40,446 nucleotides of DNA from an uncultured Clostridium sp. (GTDB lineage Bacteria; Bacillota; Clostridia; TANB77; CAG-508): NCBI GenBank assembly GCA_946548575.1, contig CAMNPT010000007.1, positions 1 through 40,446 on the forward strand, written 5' to 3'. Under the pieces are notes generated by a model. The model saw nothing but the letters and a program-made list of their open reading frames with translations, was not told the DNA's origin and did no database searches. Numbering within the stretch: the first letter of the stretch is position 1; each line of letters opens with the position of its first letter. Both the position numbers and the translations under genes were made by a program. Of the stretch, positions 20,664 to 30,283 are shown one piece after another.

Positions 20664-23280
20664 ATGGCAGAATATTCACCGATGATGCAAAAATATCTTG
20701 AAACAAAAGAAGAATATAAAGACTGCATTTTATTTTATCGTTTAGGCGATTTTTATGAAATGTTTTTTGATGATGCTATAACTGCATCAAGAGAATTAGA
20801 GCTTACATTAACAGGAAAAGATTGTGGTCAAGCAGAAAGAGCACCAATGTGTGGTGTTCCTTATCATGCTGCAGAAGTTTATGTTTCACGTTTAATCAAT
20901 AAAGGTTATAAAGTAGCAATATGTGAACAACTAGAAGATCCTAAAACTAGTAAAGGTATAGTAAAAAGAGGTGTTATTAGAGTTGTTACACCTGGTACTT
21001 TAGTTGACAGTAATATGCTTGAAGAAAGAAAAAACAATTATATAATGTCAATTTTTAAAACAGGAATTTATTTTGGCATAAGTATTTGTGATATTTCTAC
21101 AGGGGAGTTTTATTCAGCTGAAATTAGAGATAATAATAATTTTCCTATGCTATTAGATGAAATAGCAAGATATACTCCATCAGAATTAGTAATTAATTCT
21201 ATGATGGCTGATTCGACAGATGAAATTTCTAAGATAAAGGAAAGGTTTGAAAATATTTATATAACAAAATTTAATGATAAATTTTTTTCAAATGAGGTAA
21301 ATAATTTAAATCTTAGATTTAGTATAGTTGATAGTAATGGAAAGACAATTACAGAAATAGAAAAAAATACATTGTCTATTAGTTCAATAAATGCATTAAT
21401 AGAATATATAGAACAAACTCAAAAAACAAGCTTAGATCATATCAATAAAATAACTGTATATCATCTCTCAAAATATATGGCTTTAGATATTAATGCAAGA
21501 AGAAACCTTGAAATTACTGAAAAAATGAGAGACAAATCTAAAAAAGGTACTTTACTTTGGGTATTAGACAAAACATCTACATCAATGGGTGGAAGGATGC
21601 TTAGACGTTGGCTTAATGATCCATTAGTTGATGTTTTAGAAATTAATGATAGACTAGAAGCGGTTAAAGAATTAAAAGATAATATGATGCTTAGAGGAGA
21701 AATTATAGAAAATTTAAAAAAAGTATATGATATTGAAAGACTATCAGGTAAAATGACCTATGGAAATTCTAATGCAAGAGATATGGTTACATTAAAAAAT
21801 TCATTATATAAATTACCAGAAGTAAAAAAGATTTTAACAAATTGCAAATCAAAATTACTAAATACTCTGTTTAACAATTTAGATGAATTACAAGATATAT
21901 ACCAAATGATTGATAAATCTATTGTTGATGATCCACCTATGACAATTAAAGATGGTGGAATCATAAAAATGGGTTATGATGAAGAAATTGATAAATTAAA
22001 AACTGCACAAACAGAAGGGAAAAATTGGCTGGTAAAATTAGAAGCTGATGAAAAAGAAAAAACAGGAATAAAAAATTTAAAAATAGGATTTAATAAAGTT
22101 TTTGGCTATTATATTGAAGTTACTAAATCATTTTTAAAACAAGTTCCTGATAGATTTATAAGAAAACAAACATTAACAAATGCAGAAAGATATATAACAG
22201 AAGAATTAAAAGCATTAGAAAATCAAATTTTAGGAGCAGAAGAGAAAGTTATAAATTTAGAATATAATGCATTTGTAGAAATTAGAAATGAAATTGCAAA
22301 AAATATAAAAAGACTTCAAACAACAAGTGAAGTTATTTCCACATTAGATGTATTATGTTCATTTGCTACAGTGGCAGAAGATATGAATTATTGTATGCCA
22401 GAAGTAACTGAATCTGGTACAATAGATATACAAAATGGAAGACATCCTGTTATTGAAAAAATACTTGGAGAAGGTAGTTTTGTAGAAAATAATACATTTT
22501 TAGATGAAAGTGATAATAGATTAGCAATTATAACCGGACCTAATATGGCTGGAAAATCTACATATATGAGACAAGTTGCATTAATAACTCTAATGGCTCA
22601 AGTAGGAAGTTTTGTGCCTGCAGAAGCAGCAAAAATAGGAATAGTAGATAAAATATTTACTAGAGTTGGAGCATCAGATGACTTAAGTATGGGACAAAGT
22701 ACTTTTATGGTAGAAATGATGGAAGTTGCGACTATTTTAAAAGAAGCAACAAAAAATAGCTTAGTAATATTAGATGAAATTGGTAGAGGAACTTCTACAT
22801 ATGATGGTTTATCTATAGCATGGGCTGTTGCAGAATTTATAGCTGATAAAGAAAAATGTGGAGCTAAAACATTATTTGCAACACATTATCATGAATTAAT
22901 AGAGCTTGAGGAAAAACTCGAAGGAGTAAAGAATTACTCAATTGCTGTTAAAGAAAAAGGTGAAGATGTAATCTTTTTAAGAAAAATAATTAGAGGAGGA
23001 ACAGATGAGAGTTATGGAATTCACGTTGCAAAACTTGCAGGTGTTCCAAAAGTTGTTACATCTAAAGCAAATGAAATATTACGTTCCTTAGAAAGAAAAA
23101 ATATTTTAAATGGAAAAAAACAAGAAAAGAAAGATAAAAAACAAGTAGAGCGGACAATTTGATTTATATAATTATAAACTAGCAGAAGTAGCTCAAGAAA
23201 TTGATAAAATTAACTTAAATGAATTAACACCAATAGATGCACTAAATACATTAGTTAGAATAAAGGAGAAGATGAAATAA
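20664..23280 (+). CDS. mutS: DNA mismatch repair protein MutS; requires +1 shift at 23151 (CGG-A) to join the conserved C-terminal tail
   Basis: ITGPNMAGKSTYMRQVALI, LDEIGRGTSTYDGLS. 0-frame stops at 23160-23162; after skipping C23151, GQFDLYNYKLAEVAQEIDKINLNELTPIDALNTLVRIKEKMK* ends at 23280. Confidence 0.95.
23151..23154 (+). other. putative +1 recoding site CGGA (mutS)
   Basis: GAG CGG ACA ATT TGA in 0 frame; GAG (C)GGA CAA TTT GAT restores MutS C-terminus. Confidence 0.7.
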
Positions 23281-23810
23281 TGCACCCAATTAAACATTTT
23301 AAATTAATTACATATCATAGATGGTTAGTATTTAAATTATGTTGTAAAATAGGTGAACCTTGGAGAGGTTTTGCACATGATTTATCTAAATATTCACCAA
23401 CTGAGTTCTGGGAAGGAGCAAAATATTATACAGGAAAACATTCTCCAATAAACGAGGCTAAAGCTGATAAAGGTTATTCTGAAGCTTGGCTACATCATAA
23501 AGGAAGAAATAAACACCATTCTGAATATTGGTATGATATGTCAGCACCAGAACCTACACCAATTATGCCATATAAATACGCGGCAGAAATGATTTGTGAT
23601 AAACTAGCTGCAGGTATGTCTTATCTAGGAAAAGATTTTACAGATGAATACGAATTAGAATATTGGAAAGAAGAAAAAAGTAAGATGCATGTTAATCCAC
23701 AAATGGAACAATTTGTTACAGAAGTATTAACTCAGGTTGCTGAAAATGGCATTGATAAAGCTCTAACTAAAAAGAATATAAAATCAATTTATAAAAAATA
23801 TTGTGAATAA
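23280..23810 (+). CDS. DUF5662 family protein
   Basis: HFKLITYHRWLVFKLCCKIGEPWRGFAHDLSKYSPTEFWEGAKYYTG...HHKGRNKHHSEYW. Confidence 0.8.
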   Translation: MHPIKHFKLITYHRWLVFKLCCKIGEPWRGFAHDLSKYSPTEFWEGAKYYTGKHSPINEAKADKGYSEAWLHHKGRNKHHSEYWYDMSAPEPTPIMPYKYAAEMICDKLAAGMSYLGKDFTDEYELEYWKEEKSKMHVNPQMEQFVTEVLTQVAENGIDKALTKKNIKSIYKKYCE

Positions 23811-23825
23811 AGATATGCATACCTA

Positions 23826-23854
23826 TTGACAAAAATCAAAAATCCTTGTATAAT
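23826..23854 (+). promoter_or_regulatory. sigma-A promoter for rpmF
   Basis: TTGACA, 17 nt, TATAAT. Confidence 0.75.
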
Positions 23855-23941
23855 TTTATAGTGCTATATTTTTTAGTACAAATAATAAAGTTAAAATTGA
23901 AACAGATATATAATATATCTTTAAGCAAAGGGGGAATTAGA

Positions 23942-24133
23942 ATGGCACAACCAAAAAGAAGATGGTCAAAAGCAAGAACACACTCAAAAAGATCAACATG
24001 GAAAAAAGAAACACCTAACTACACATCTTGTCCACATTGTCATGAACCAGTTTTACCACATAGAGTTTGTAAAAACTGTGGTTACTATGATGGAAAAGAA
24101 GTAGTAGCTAAAAAAGAAACTGAAACTGAATAA
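23942..24133 (+). CDS. rpmF: 50S ribosomal protein L32 (zinc-type); true start inside the track ORF
   Basis: MAQPKRRWSKARTHSKRSTWK...CPHCHEPVLPHRVCKNCGYYDGKEV; RBS aaaggggg. Confidence 0.96.
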   Translation: MAQPKRRWSKARTHSKRSTWKKETPNYTSCPHCHEPVLPHRVCKNCGYYDGKEVVAKKETETE

Positions 24134-24150
24134 AATTCAAATATTTTCAT

Positions 24151-24179
24151 AAACCATTGTAAAATGGTTTATTTTTTTG
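24151..24179 (+). terminator. rho-independent terminator
   Basis: aaaccatt/aatggttt + T7. Confidence 0.75.
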
Positions 24180-24229
24180 TGTCGTTTTTTGTATTAAATA
24201 AATATAATAAATTAAAGGAGGAAAGATAA

Positions 24230-24580
24230 ATGTTTAAAAATTACAGAAAATGTTATTGCATGAACAATAATTGTAATAATTTAGAAAATGATGTCATTGA
24301 AAATCAATGTAGTGATATCATGTCTTATGATGATGATATAAATGACTGTGACTGCGGATTTGATGATGAATATAGTGTTTTTCCAAAAAATCCAATGCTT
24401 GCACAAAGTTATGTTCCTATTCAATATTTAGACAAAACATTTAAACCTGGTATTGGACTTAAAATGGGAACAATATTTCCAGAATTGGTGAGCCCTTATT
24501 TTCCTGGTCAAAGTATGAAAGAAATTGATTATATCAAAAAGACAAATAAAATAGGGGAGGGATGTAACAAATGTCAGTAG
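24230..24580 (+). CDS. cotJA: spore coat associated protein CotJA
   Basis: PMLAQSYVPIQYLDKTFKPGIGLKMGTIFPELVSPYFPGQSM. Confidence 0.88.
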   Translation: MFKNYRKCYCMNNNCNNLENDVIENQCSDIMSYDDDINDCDCGFDDEYSVFPKNPMLAQSYVPIQYLDKTFKPGIGLKMGTIFPELVSPYFPGQSMKEIDYIKKTNKIGEGCNKCQ

Positions 24581-24879
24581 AAGAAACAAGAAGTAATGAT
24601 TGTAAATGTGAGGAAGATAATACTGTTGATTGTGACTTAAGAAGAGAAATGGCAAATGAAATTAAGAGCCTAGATTTTGCGATTATAGAACTTGGTTTGT
24701 ATCTAGATACACATCCTGAAGATCAAAAAGCTCTTTGCCTACACAGAAAATATTGTAAAAAAGTTAAAGAATTAAAAGACAAATATCAAAAAGTTTATGG
24801 GCCTCTTACAATTTTTTATCCTTGCAATAAGTGGAGATGGATTGAGATGCCTTGGCCATGGGAAAGGGGGAATTTTTAA
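24571..24879 (+). CDS. cotJB: spore coat protein CotJB
   Basis: IKSLDFAIIELGLYLDTHPEDQKAL...YGPLTIFYP...WPWERGNF. Confidence 0.9.
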   Translation: MSVEETRSNDCKCEEDNTVDCDLRREMANEIKSLDFAIIELGLYLDTHPEDQKALCLHRKYCKKVKELKDKYQKVYGPLTIFYPCNKWRWIEMPWPWERGNF

Positions 24880-25482
24880 ATGTGGACTTATAATAAAATG
24901 TTAGAATATCCAATAAATATAAAAAACACAGACCCTCGTTTAGCTAAAGTTATTATTTCTCAATATGGAGGACCTGATGGTGAACTTGCTGCTTCACTTA
25001 GATATTTATCTCAAAGATTTGGTATGCCAGATCAAAAATCTAAGGCTATATTAAATGATATTGGAACAGAAGAATTAGCACACTTAGAAATGGTAGGAAC
25101 TATAGTTCATCAATTAACAGATGGAGCTTCAATAGAAGAAATAGAAAATGCAGGTTTAGCTCCATATTATACTGATCATGGGGTAGATGTATATCCAGTA
25201 TCTGCTGCAGGAGTACCATTTACAGCAGCATATATAGCAGCTAAAGGAGACCCAATAGCAAATTTACAAGAAGATTTAGCAGCAGAGCAAAAAGCAAGAG
25301 CGACTTATGAAAAATTAATTGATTTATGTAAAGATAATCCAGATGTATTAGATCCATTAAGATTTTTAAGACAAAGAGAAATTGTACACTTCCAGAGATT
25401 TGGAGAGGCATTAAGAGGTATTCAAGATAAATTAGCAGAAAAGAAGCTTTATATGAATGATATTAAACCATGTAATAATTAA
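24880..25482 (+). CDS. cotJC: manganese catalase family spore coat protein CotJC
   Basis: MWTYNKMLEYPINIKNTDPRLAKVIISQYGGPDGELAASLRYLSQRF...GTEELAHLEMVGTI. Confidence 0.95.
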   Translation: MWTYNKMLEYPINIKNTDPRLAKVIISQYGGPDGELAASLRYLSQRFGMPDQKSKAILNDIGTEELAHLEMVGTIVHQLTDGASIEEIENAGLAPYYTDHGVDVYPVSAAGVPFTAAYIAAKGDPIANLQEDLAAEQKARATYEKLIDLCKDNPDVLDPLRFLRQREIVHFQRFGEALRGIQDKLAEKKLYMNDIKPCNN

Positions 25483-25490
25483 AATTAGAA

Positions 25491-25515
25491 GCGGGAATTA
25501 ATGTTCCCGTTTTTA
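25491..25515 (+). terminator. rho-independent terminator
   Basis: cgggaa/ttcccg + T5. Confidence 0.75.
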
Positions 25516-25609
25516 CTATTCTTTAAATTAAAAAATTTGTCTTTTTATTGCTATTTTAATTGTTATATGATATATTTAACTGGAATACAAAGTAATAAGG
25601 AAGATAAAA

Positions 25610-27400
25610 ATGTTAAAACAATTAGAAAAACTTAATATAAAAGAGAGAGATGAAAAAGCAATTGTAAAATTCCAAACAAAGAAATGGAAAAAATACTTAA
25701 TACATTGTATATTAATTTTAATATTGTTAATATTACTATCATTTTCTATGAAAAACTTTAATAATGCAGATGAAATATATTCATTTAATAATATAAAATA
25801 TGTAAGTGTAACATTTTGTTTTTGGTTATGTGAATATCTTATTTTAAAGGGAATAACAAATAGAACAAAATTATCACTTGGAATTATACTCGGAGTTGAA
25901 ACAATATTTGATTTAATGAACGGTGTTGTTAGAACTGTAAGAGGTTCTGCTATTACAATTTCAGATTTACTTGCAATAAAAACCGCATTAAGTGTTTCAA
26001 AAAATATAAATTTAAAGTTTAATACAAAATTTTATGTAGGTATATTATTTACTATTGTTATAATAGCAATTTTTATTATATTTAAAAATAAGTTTATAAC
26101 AAAAGAGAGTAAATATAAAGGAAGATTAATAAAAATATTTATTGGATTATTATTTATATTTATTTTTTCACAAACTAATATTTACAAAAGTTATTCCTTA
26201 TGGGATATAAATGAAAGTTATAGAACAATGGGAAGTCAACTTACAATATTTAGAATGTTGCATAATATTAAAGTTGAAAAATCAAAAGATTATAATAAGG
26301 AAGAGCTTAAAAGTATATTAGAAGATTACCAAAAAAATTATGCAATACAAACATCATCTTTAAATATTAGTCAAGAAGATAAACCAAATATTATTGTTAT
26401 AGTTAATGAATCATTTTGTGATTATTATAATTTATACAAAGATGGATATGCAGATCCTATAGAATATTTTACAAAACTTTCTAAAGAAGAAAATGTAATA
26501 AGTGGTACAATGTATTCAAGTACATTTGGTGGACAAACTTCAAATGTAGAATATGAATTTTTAACGCAAAATTCAATAAGAATTCTACCAATAGGCTCTT
26601 ATGTTTTTCAACAATATATTACTTCACCTATAAAATCATCTTTAGTACAAAATTTAAAATCACAAGGTTATAAAACATCTGCAATACATCCTTGGGAAAA
26701 TTTTGCCTATTCAAGAAATAAAGTATATCAATTTTTGGGTTTTGATAAAATTAAATTTAAGAATGACATTGAAGGTTTAGAAAATAATTTTAATAATGAC
26801 TTTTATACAGATAAAAGTACATACAAAGAAATGTTGAGACAAATAGATGAAAAAGATGAGAATGAAAAAGTATTTGAATATGTATTAACTGTCCAAAATC
26901 ATACTGGATATAACAATCCAGATCCTAACCAAATAATTTATAATGATGACAATATTAAAAATGTTTATATGCAACTAATTCATGAATCATCAGAAGCTTT
27001 AAGGGATGTTATAGATGAATTAAAACAAAAAGATGAAAAATATATATTATTATTTTTCGGAGATCATCAACCAAATTTAGATGGGCAAAATAATTTTGAG
27101 GAAAGAGAAATAAATCATTATGAAATACCGTTTTTAATTTGGGCAAATTATGACATTCAAGAACAACATAATATAAAAACAAGTACGATTTTTCTACAAA
27201 ACTTTCTTCTAAAGGCTGCTGGAGTAAAATACAGTGCAATGAACAGTTATATGGAAAATCTTCAAAATTATTATCCAGTAATAACAAAAAGATTTTATAT
27301 GGACACTGAAGGAAAAGTTTTTCAAGAAGAAAATGATGATGCACCAGAAATAAAAGAATATGAAAAAATGGATTATTATAGAATATTTGATAATAAATAA
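25610..27400 (+). CDS. LTA synthase family (sulfatase superfamily) membrane protein
   Basis: N-terminal TMs; PNIIVIVNESFCDYYNL, GTMYSSTFGGQTSNVEYEFLT, ILLFFGDHQPNLDG. Confidence 0.9.
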   Translation: MLKQLEKLNIKERDEKAIVKFQTKKWKKYLIHCILILILLILLSFSMKNFNNADEIYSFNNIKYVSVTFCFWLCEYLILKGITNRTKLSLGIILGVETIFDLMNGVVRTVRGSAITISDLLAIKTALSVSKNINLKFNTKFYVGILFTIVIIAIFIIFKNKFITKESKYKGRLIKIFIGLLFIFIFSQTNIYKSYSLWDINESYRTMGSQLTIFRMLHNIKVEKSKDYNKEELKSILEDYQKNYAIQTSSLNISQEDKPNIIVIVNESFCDYYNLYKDGYADPIEYFTKLSKEENVISGTMYSSTFGGQTSNVEYEFLTQNSIRILPIGSYVFQQYITSPIKSSLVQNLKSQGYKTSAIHPWENFAYSRNKVYQFLGFDKIKFKNDIEGLENNFNNDFYTDKSTYKEMLRQIDEKDENEKVFEYVLTVQNHTGYNNPDPNQIIYNDDNIKNVYMQLIHESSEALRDVIDELKQKDEKYILLFFGDHQPNLDGQNNFEEREINHYEIPFLIWANYDIQEQHNIKTSTIFLQNFLLKAAGVKYSAMNSYMENLQNYYPVITKRFYMDTEGKVFQEENDDAPEIKEYEKMDYYRIFDNK

Positions 27401-27421
27401 AAAACAAAGGAGAATGTAAAT

Positions 27422-29125
27422 ATGAGTAAGGGAAAAAGAATATCAAAAAATGAAATTGAAAAGAAGAAAAAAATAATTACAAAAATATTTTTCACAATTT
27501 TAGCATTAATAATAATTTTTATAATTGCTATGTTTTTAAATAATGTGTTAGTTTTAGATAAAAATAAAAAAATAAATTTAGTTATAAATAATAATAATGT
27601 TACTTCAAATTTAAAAAATGATATTTTAATAGAAGATGATATTATATATTTATCAAAATCAGATATAGCAAATTTTTTCGATAAATATATTTATGAAGAA
27701 AAAGATACAAATCAAATTATAACAACATATGAAAAGAAAATTGCAGCTATTGGATTTGATGATAATGTAGTTAATATAAATGGTTCAAATAAGAATATTC
27801 ATGCACATGCAATAAAAAAAGATAATAATGTTTATTTACCTATATCTGAAATTAGTGATGTTTTTAATGTTGAAATTACAAATAATGAAAAGTCAAAAGT
27901 AATTACAATGGATTCCCTTGATAGAGAACAAAAGAAAGCAATAGTGAAATCAAATATATCTGTTAAATCTTCTAAAAAATTTATGGCAAAAACTATAGAT
28001 AAAATTAAAAAAGGAGATACTGTAATTGTTATATCTTCAGATGATAAAGGTAATACAAAAATAAGAACTGAAAATGGAAAATTAGGATATATAAAAACAA
28101 AGAAATTAGAAAACGAATTTACTGTTAGAGAAAATATGGAAGAAGAAAAACAAATTTCTGAAAAAATAAATTTAACTTGGGATTATTTCTCACAATATGG
28201 TTCTGCACCTGATAGAACTGGGACTAAAATTGATGGTGTAAATGTTGTTTCACCTGCGTTTTTCTATCTTGATGATGATGGTAATTTAGAAGAAAATATT
28301 GGAACTAGTGGACAAGCTTATATAAATTGGGCGCATGATAATAATTATAAAGTATGGGCTATTGTATCAAACGCAGAAGCAGCTACAAAGAGTTTAGCTA
28401 TAACTTCTAATATAATGAATAGTTATGAAAAAAGACAGAATTTTATTGAAAGCATTATAAATAAGTGTGTTAAATATAAATTAGATGGTGTTAATATAGA
28501 TTTTGAAAATATGAAACAAGAAGATAAAGATATGTTTTCTAGATTTATAATAGAATTAACTCCAAGACTAAAAGAAATAGGCTTAGTAACTTCAGTTGAT
28601 GTTACTGCTCCTGATGGTGGTGAAACATGGTCTTTATGTTTTGACAGAAATGTTATAGGCAATGTAGCAGATTATATAATGTTTATGGCTTATGATGAAT
28701 TTGGAGTTTATAGTAAAGAACCTGGAACAAATGCTGGATACAATTGGGTTAAATTAAATTTAAATAAATTTTTACAAACAGAAGAAATTAAATCTGAAAA
28801 AATTGTTCTTGCTATACCTTTTTATACAAGAGTTTGGACAACAGATAATAGTGGAAAAGTAAGTAGTACTACAGTTAGTATGAAAAATACAGAAAATGTT
28901 ATCCCTAGTGGGATAGAAAAAAAATGGGATAATGATTTAAAACAAAATTATGTAGAATATACAAAAGATGGTAATAAAAAACAAATATGGATAGAAGATA
29001 TTGATTCTTTAAAAGCTAAAATATCATTGGTAAAAGAAAATAATCTAGCAGGAATTGGATCATGGCAAAAAGATATGGAAACAGATGATGTATGGGAAAT
29101 GCTAAAAATGGAGTTAGGATTATAA
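27422..29125 (+). CDS. glycoside hydrolase family 18-type protein with SH3-like and copper-amine-oxidase-like N-terminal region
   Basis: LDGVNIDFENMKQEDKDMFSRFI, DYIMFMAYDEFG, LAIPFYTRVW, GIGSWQKDMETDDVWEML. Confidence 0.88.
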   Translation: MSKGKRISKNEIEKKKKIITKIFFTILALIIIFIIAMFLNNVLVLDKNKKINLVINNNNVTSNLKNDILIEDDIIYLSKSDIANFFDKYIYEEKDTNQIITTYEKKIAAIGFDDNVVNINGSNKNIHAHAIKKDNNVYLPISEISDVFNVEITNNEKSKVITMDSLDREQKKAIVKSNISVKSSKKFMAKTIDKIKKGDTVIVISSDDKGNTKIRTENGKLGYIKTKKLENEFTVRENMEEEKQISEKINLTWDYFSQYGSAPDRTGTKIDGVNVVSPAFFYLDDDGNLEENIGTSGQAYINWAHDNNYKVWAIVSNAEAATKSLAITSNIMNSYEKRQNFIESIINKCVKYKLDGVNIDFENMKQEDKDMFSRFIIELTPRLKEIGLVTSVDVTAPDGGETWSLCFDRNVIGNVADYIMFMAYDEFGVYSKEPGTNAGYNWVKLNLNKFLQTEEIKSEKIVLAIPFYTRVWTTDNSGKVSSTTVSMKNTENVIPSGIEKKWDNDLKQNYVEYTKDGNKKQIWIEDIDSLKAKISLVKENNLAGIGSWQKDMETDDVWEMLKMELGL

Positions 29126-29142
29126 AAATTACTTAAAACAGC

Positions 29143-29171
29143 TTGACATTAGCGCTTTTGGCATATATAAT
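29143..29171 (+). promoter_or_regulatory. sigma-A promoter for sigH
   Basis: TTGACA, 17 nt, TATAAT. Confidence 0.75.
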
Positions 29172-29203
29172 ACAAAAAAGGACATTTGGAGGTAATTTGA
29201 CAC

Positions 29204-29845
29204 ATGTTAAATAATAAAGTATATTTTACTACAAACAAATATAAAGATTTAAAAGATGAAGAAGTAATAATAAAAATTAAACAAGGTGATCAAGAAGCAT
29301 TGGCTTATTTACTAGATAAATATAAAAATTTAGTAAATGTAAAAGCAAGCAAATACTTTATTGTTGGTGCAGAAAAAGATGATATTTTTCAGGAAGGAAT
29401 GATAGGGTTATTTAGAGCTATAAAAGATTATGATTCTAAAAAACAAAGTTCCTTTAAATCATTTGCAAATATATGTGTTGAAAGACAACTAATTACAGCT
29501 GTAAAAAGTTCAAATAGACAAAAGCATATGCCACTTAATACTTATTTATCGTTAAACAATTCAGCTTACAATAATAATGATGATGAAAGTGCTGAATTAA
29601 TTGATACATTTAATAGTAAAACGATAGAAGATCCATTAGAAACTATTATGAAACAAGAATATTATAATGAAGTACAAACAGCTGTAAATAAAAATTTAAG
29701 TAAATTTGAAAAACAAGTTTTAGATAGATTTTTGACAGGGGAAAGTTATATAAAAATTGCAGAAAAACTAAATTCTCCTGTAAAATCAGTTGATAATGCT
29801 ATTCAAAGAATTAGAAAAAAAGCGATAAAAAATATGTTTGAATAA
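29204..29845 (+). CDS. sigH: RNA polymerase sporulation sigma factor SigH
   Basis: Sigma-70 region 2 (DDIFQEGMIGLFRAIKDYDSKKQSSFKSFANICVERQLITAVKSSNRQKHMPLN). Confidence 0.9.
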   Translation: MLNNKVYFTTNKYKDLKDEEVIIKIKQGDQEALAYLLDKYKNLVNVKASKYFIVGAEKDDIFQEGMIGLFRAIKDYDSKKQSSFKSFANICVERQLITAVKSSNRQKHMPLNTYLSLNNSAYNNNDDESAELIDTFNSKTIEDPLETIMKQEYYNEVQTAVNKNLSKFEKQVLDRFLTGESYIKIAEKLNSPVKSVDNAIQRIRKKAIKNMFE

Positions 29846-29866
29846 AAAATGTTTATGAAATATTAT

Positions 29867-29942
29867 TGGGGCTTCCAACGGGAATTGAACCCGTGACCTC
29901 TACCTTACCAAGGTAGCACTCTACCAACTGAGCTATGGAAGC
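29867..29942 (-). tRNA. tRNA-Thr (anticodon GGU), CCA encoded, discriminator C73
   Basis: Cloverleaf gcttcca-ta-gctc...-ctacc-ttGGTaa-ggtag-...acgggttcaattcccgt-tggaagc-C-CCA. Confidence 0.95.
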
Positions 29943-30019
29943 ATACTTAAACATTATACAGTAATACCTAAAAAAAGTAAACAATTTCTATTGACTTTTT
30001 TTAAAAAAAATTATACAAT

Positions 30020-30259
30020 ATTTACATAAGATAAATGCGAGTAAGAGAAAAGTAAAATAGCAATTACTTAAAAGAGAAGATTAGTCATAGGCTGGAAGCT
30101 AATCATAAGAAAAACTATTTGAAAACTACCTCTTCAAAGCTCCTAGTGAATAAGCTAGGCGTGTAAGATACGTTATAGTCAGTTAATTAAGTAAAATATA
30201 GGATGGAACCGTGTAAATAGCACTCCTATGGATAAATAGAATGTCCATGGGAGTTTTTT
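30020..30259 (+). promoter_or_regulatory. T-box leader (Thr), specifier ACC at about 30128-30130, T-box GGATGGAACCGTG at about 30201-30213, terminator 30222-30259
   Basis: T-box motif, ACC specifier, terminator stem actcctatgga/tccatgggagt; immediately upstream of thrS. Confidence 0.92.
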
Positions 30260-30283
30260 GATGGACATGAAGGAGGTTTTTTT

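Noticed and set aside
23112-23146. Slippage on A-runs (GGAAAAAAAC, GATAAAAAAC) as the mutS shift site
   Set aside because: The +1 frame is closed by TAG at 23146-23148, so the shift must be downstream of these runs.
23157-23163. prfB-like +1 shift at ATT-TGA-T in mutS
   Set aside because: Also frame-compatible, but no Shine-Dalgarno-like stimulator is seen, and dpaB site 1 has no nearby TGA (its stop is TAA nine codons on); CGGA is the element common to all three sites.
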